NCBI GenBank assembly: GCA_021793115.1
Contig: JAJYTJ010000098.1
Coordinates: 1 to 14,128, forward strand
From: Actinomycetes bacterium
GTDB lineage: Bacteria; Actinomycetota; Actinomycetes; Actinomycetales; Cellulomonadaceae
Direction: 5' to 3'
Length of the DNA stretch: 14,128 nt
Shown here: positions 13,703 to 14,128 of the stretch, piece by piece
Numbering within the stretch: position 1 is the first letter of the stretch
Layout: each line of letters opens with the position of its first letter
Notes under the pieces: model-generated
Seen by the model: only the letters and a program-made list of their open reading frames with translations
Database searches by the model: none
What the model was told of the DNA's origin: nothing
Position numbers and translations under genes: made by a program

Positions 13703-14128
13703 TCGAGGTGCCGGCGATCGCGGTCCGGGAGCTGCGGGTCGTGCGCGGGCACAACCACGTCATCGAGGGCCTGGACCTCACGGTCCCGGCCGGCCAGGTC
13801 GTCGGCCTGCTCGGTCCGAGCGGGAGCGGCAAGACGACGCTCATGCGCTCGATCGTCGGCGCGCAGGTGGTCGCGGGCGGCACCATCGAGGTGTTCGGCG
13901 AGCCCGCGGGCTCGGCGGCGCTGCGGCGGCGAGTCGGCTACACCACCCAGACGCCCAGCGTGTACCCGGACCTCACGGTCGCCGAGAACATGCGCTACGC
14001 CGCGGCGATCCTGCGGGTCGACGACGCGCGCGTGGCCGCCACCCTCGCGGACGTGGACCTCGCCGGGTTCGGCAAGCGCATCGTGCGCACCCTCTCCGGC
14101 GGCGAGCTCTCGCGCGTGTCGCTCGCGG
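13693..14128 (+). CDS. ABC-2-type exporter ATP-binding protein (5' part only)
   Basis: The first 145 residues of an ABC ATPase; the right edge cuts it before Walker B. Visible are Walker A GPSGSGKT (41-48), Q-loop Gln86 in GYTTQTPSVYPDLTVAENM, and signature LSGGE (134-138). The short approach to Walker A and the SVYPDLTVAENMRY segment fit the DrrA/NodI/YadG-type ATPases of ABC-2 exporters; a permease gene is expected beyond the edge. The ATG at 13693 has no close Shine-Dalgarno site (GGGAGGG is about 14 bases away). ATTATT lies 6 bases before it and TTGCGC 18 bases further up, so a near-leaderless promoter of its own is possible. It follows the second tetR on the same strand. Confidence 0.92.
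   Translation, partial: MGNIEVPAIAVRELRVVRGHNHVIEGLDLTVPAGQVVGLLGPSGSGKTTLMRSIVGAQVVAGGTIEVFGEPAGSAALRRRVGYTTQTPSVYPDLTVAENMRYAAAILRVDDARVAATLADVDLAGFGKRIVRTLSGGELSRVSLA

Noticed and set aside
12489..13886. A 465-codon minus-strand frame over both tetR genes
   Set aside because: Opposite two clear TetR genes and an ABC ATPase start, with no motif of its own.
1..14128. Mobile element, phage or CRISPR content
   Set aside because: No transposase, integrase, terminal repeats with target duplication, or spaced repeats were seen; composition appears even across the window.

Overview
The window is a stretch of high-GC DNA in which every gene uses strongly G/C-ending codons. Leaderless regulators with a TANNNT box, actinobacterial ABC-2 exporter types and LacI-controlled sugar operons suggest an Actinomycetota genome, probably Micrococcales (Cellulomonas-like). 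That placement is inferred from style and not from a marker gene.

Left part (1-9667) is an L-arabinose region built as two parallel modules around one LacI-family regulator. Module 1 runs leftward: araA-1 (L-arabinose isomerase), then a ChvE-type sugar-binding lipoprotein that runs off the left edge. Module 2 runs rightward: a second sugar-binding lipoprotein, a double-ATPase CUT2 protein (AraG/RbsA type), a CUT2 permease (AraH/RbsC type), then a second isomerase, araA-2. The first three genes of module 2 overlap by 4 bases at each junction. Between the modules sits the lacI-type gene, on the minus strand. Both modules begin with a pair of LacI-type operators sharing the core TGTTA-CG-TAACA (2196-2223 and 4006-4051), which suggests one repressor controls both. 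No ribulokinase or ribulose-5-phosphate epimerase gene is present here.

The regulator gene is odd. Its open frame encodes a complete LacI helix-turn-helix, but no ATG, GTG or TTG lies in frame ahead of that domain. This implies an ACG start, a point mutation, a frameshift or a sequence error.

Right part (9668-14128) holds two drug-exporter-like modules. The first is an ABC-2 ATPase plus a fused double permease (minus strand), divergent from a TetR regulator. The second is another TetR regulator followed by an ABC ATPase cut by the right edge. Both TetR genes look leaderless. Candidate inverted-repeat operators lie in both control regions.

Gene-free stretches over 300 bases are 1967-2455 (promoter, operators and a long leader of araA-1, plus a hairpin after lacI) and about 3524-4290 (operators, direct repeats and the leader of module 2; about 3540-3950 shows nothing I can assign). 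I saw no tRNA, rRNA, CRISPR, insertion sequence or phage gene.
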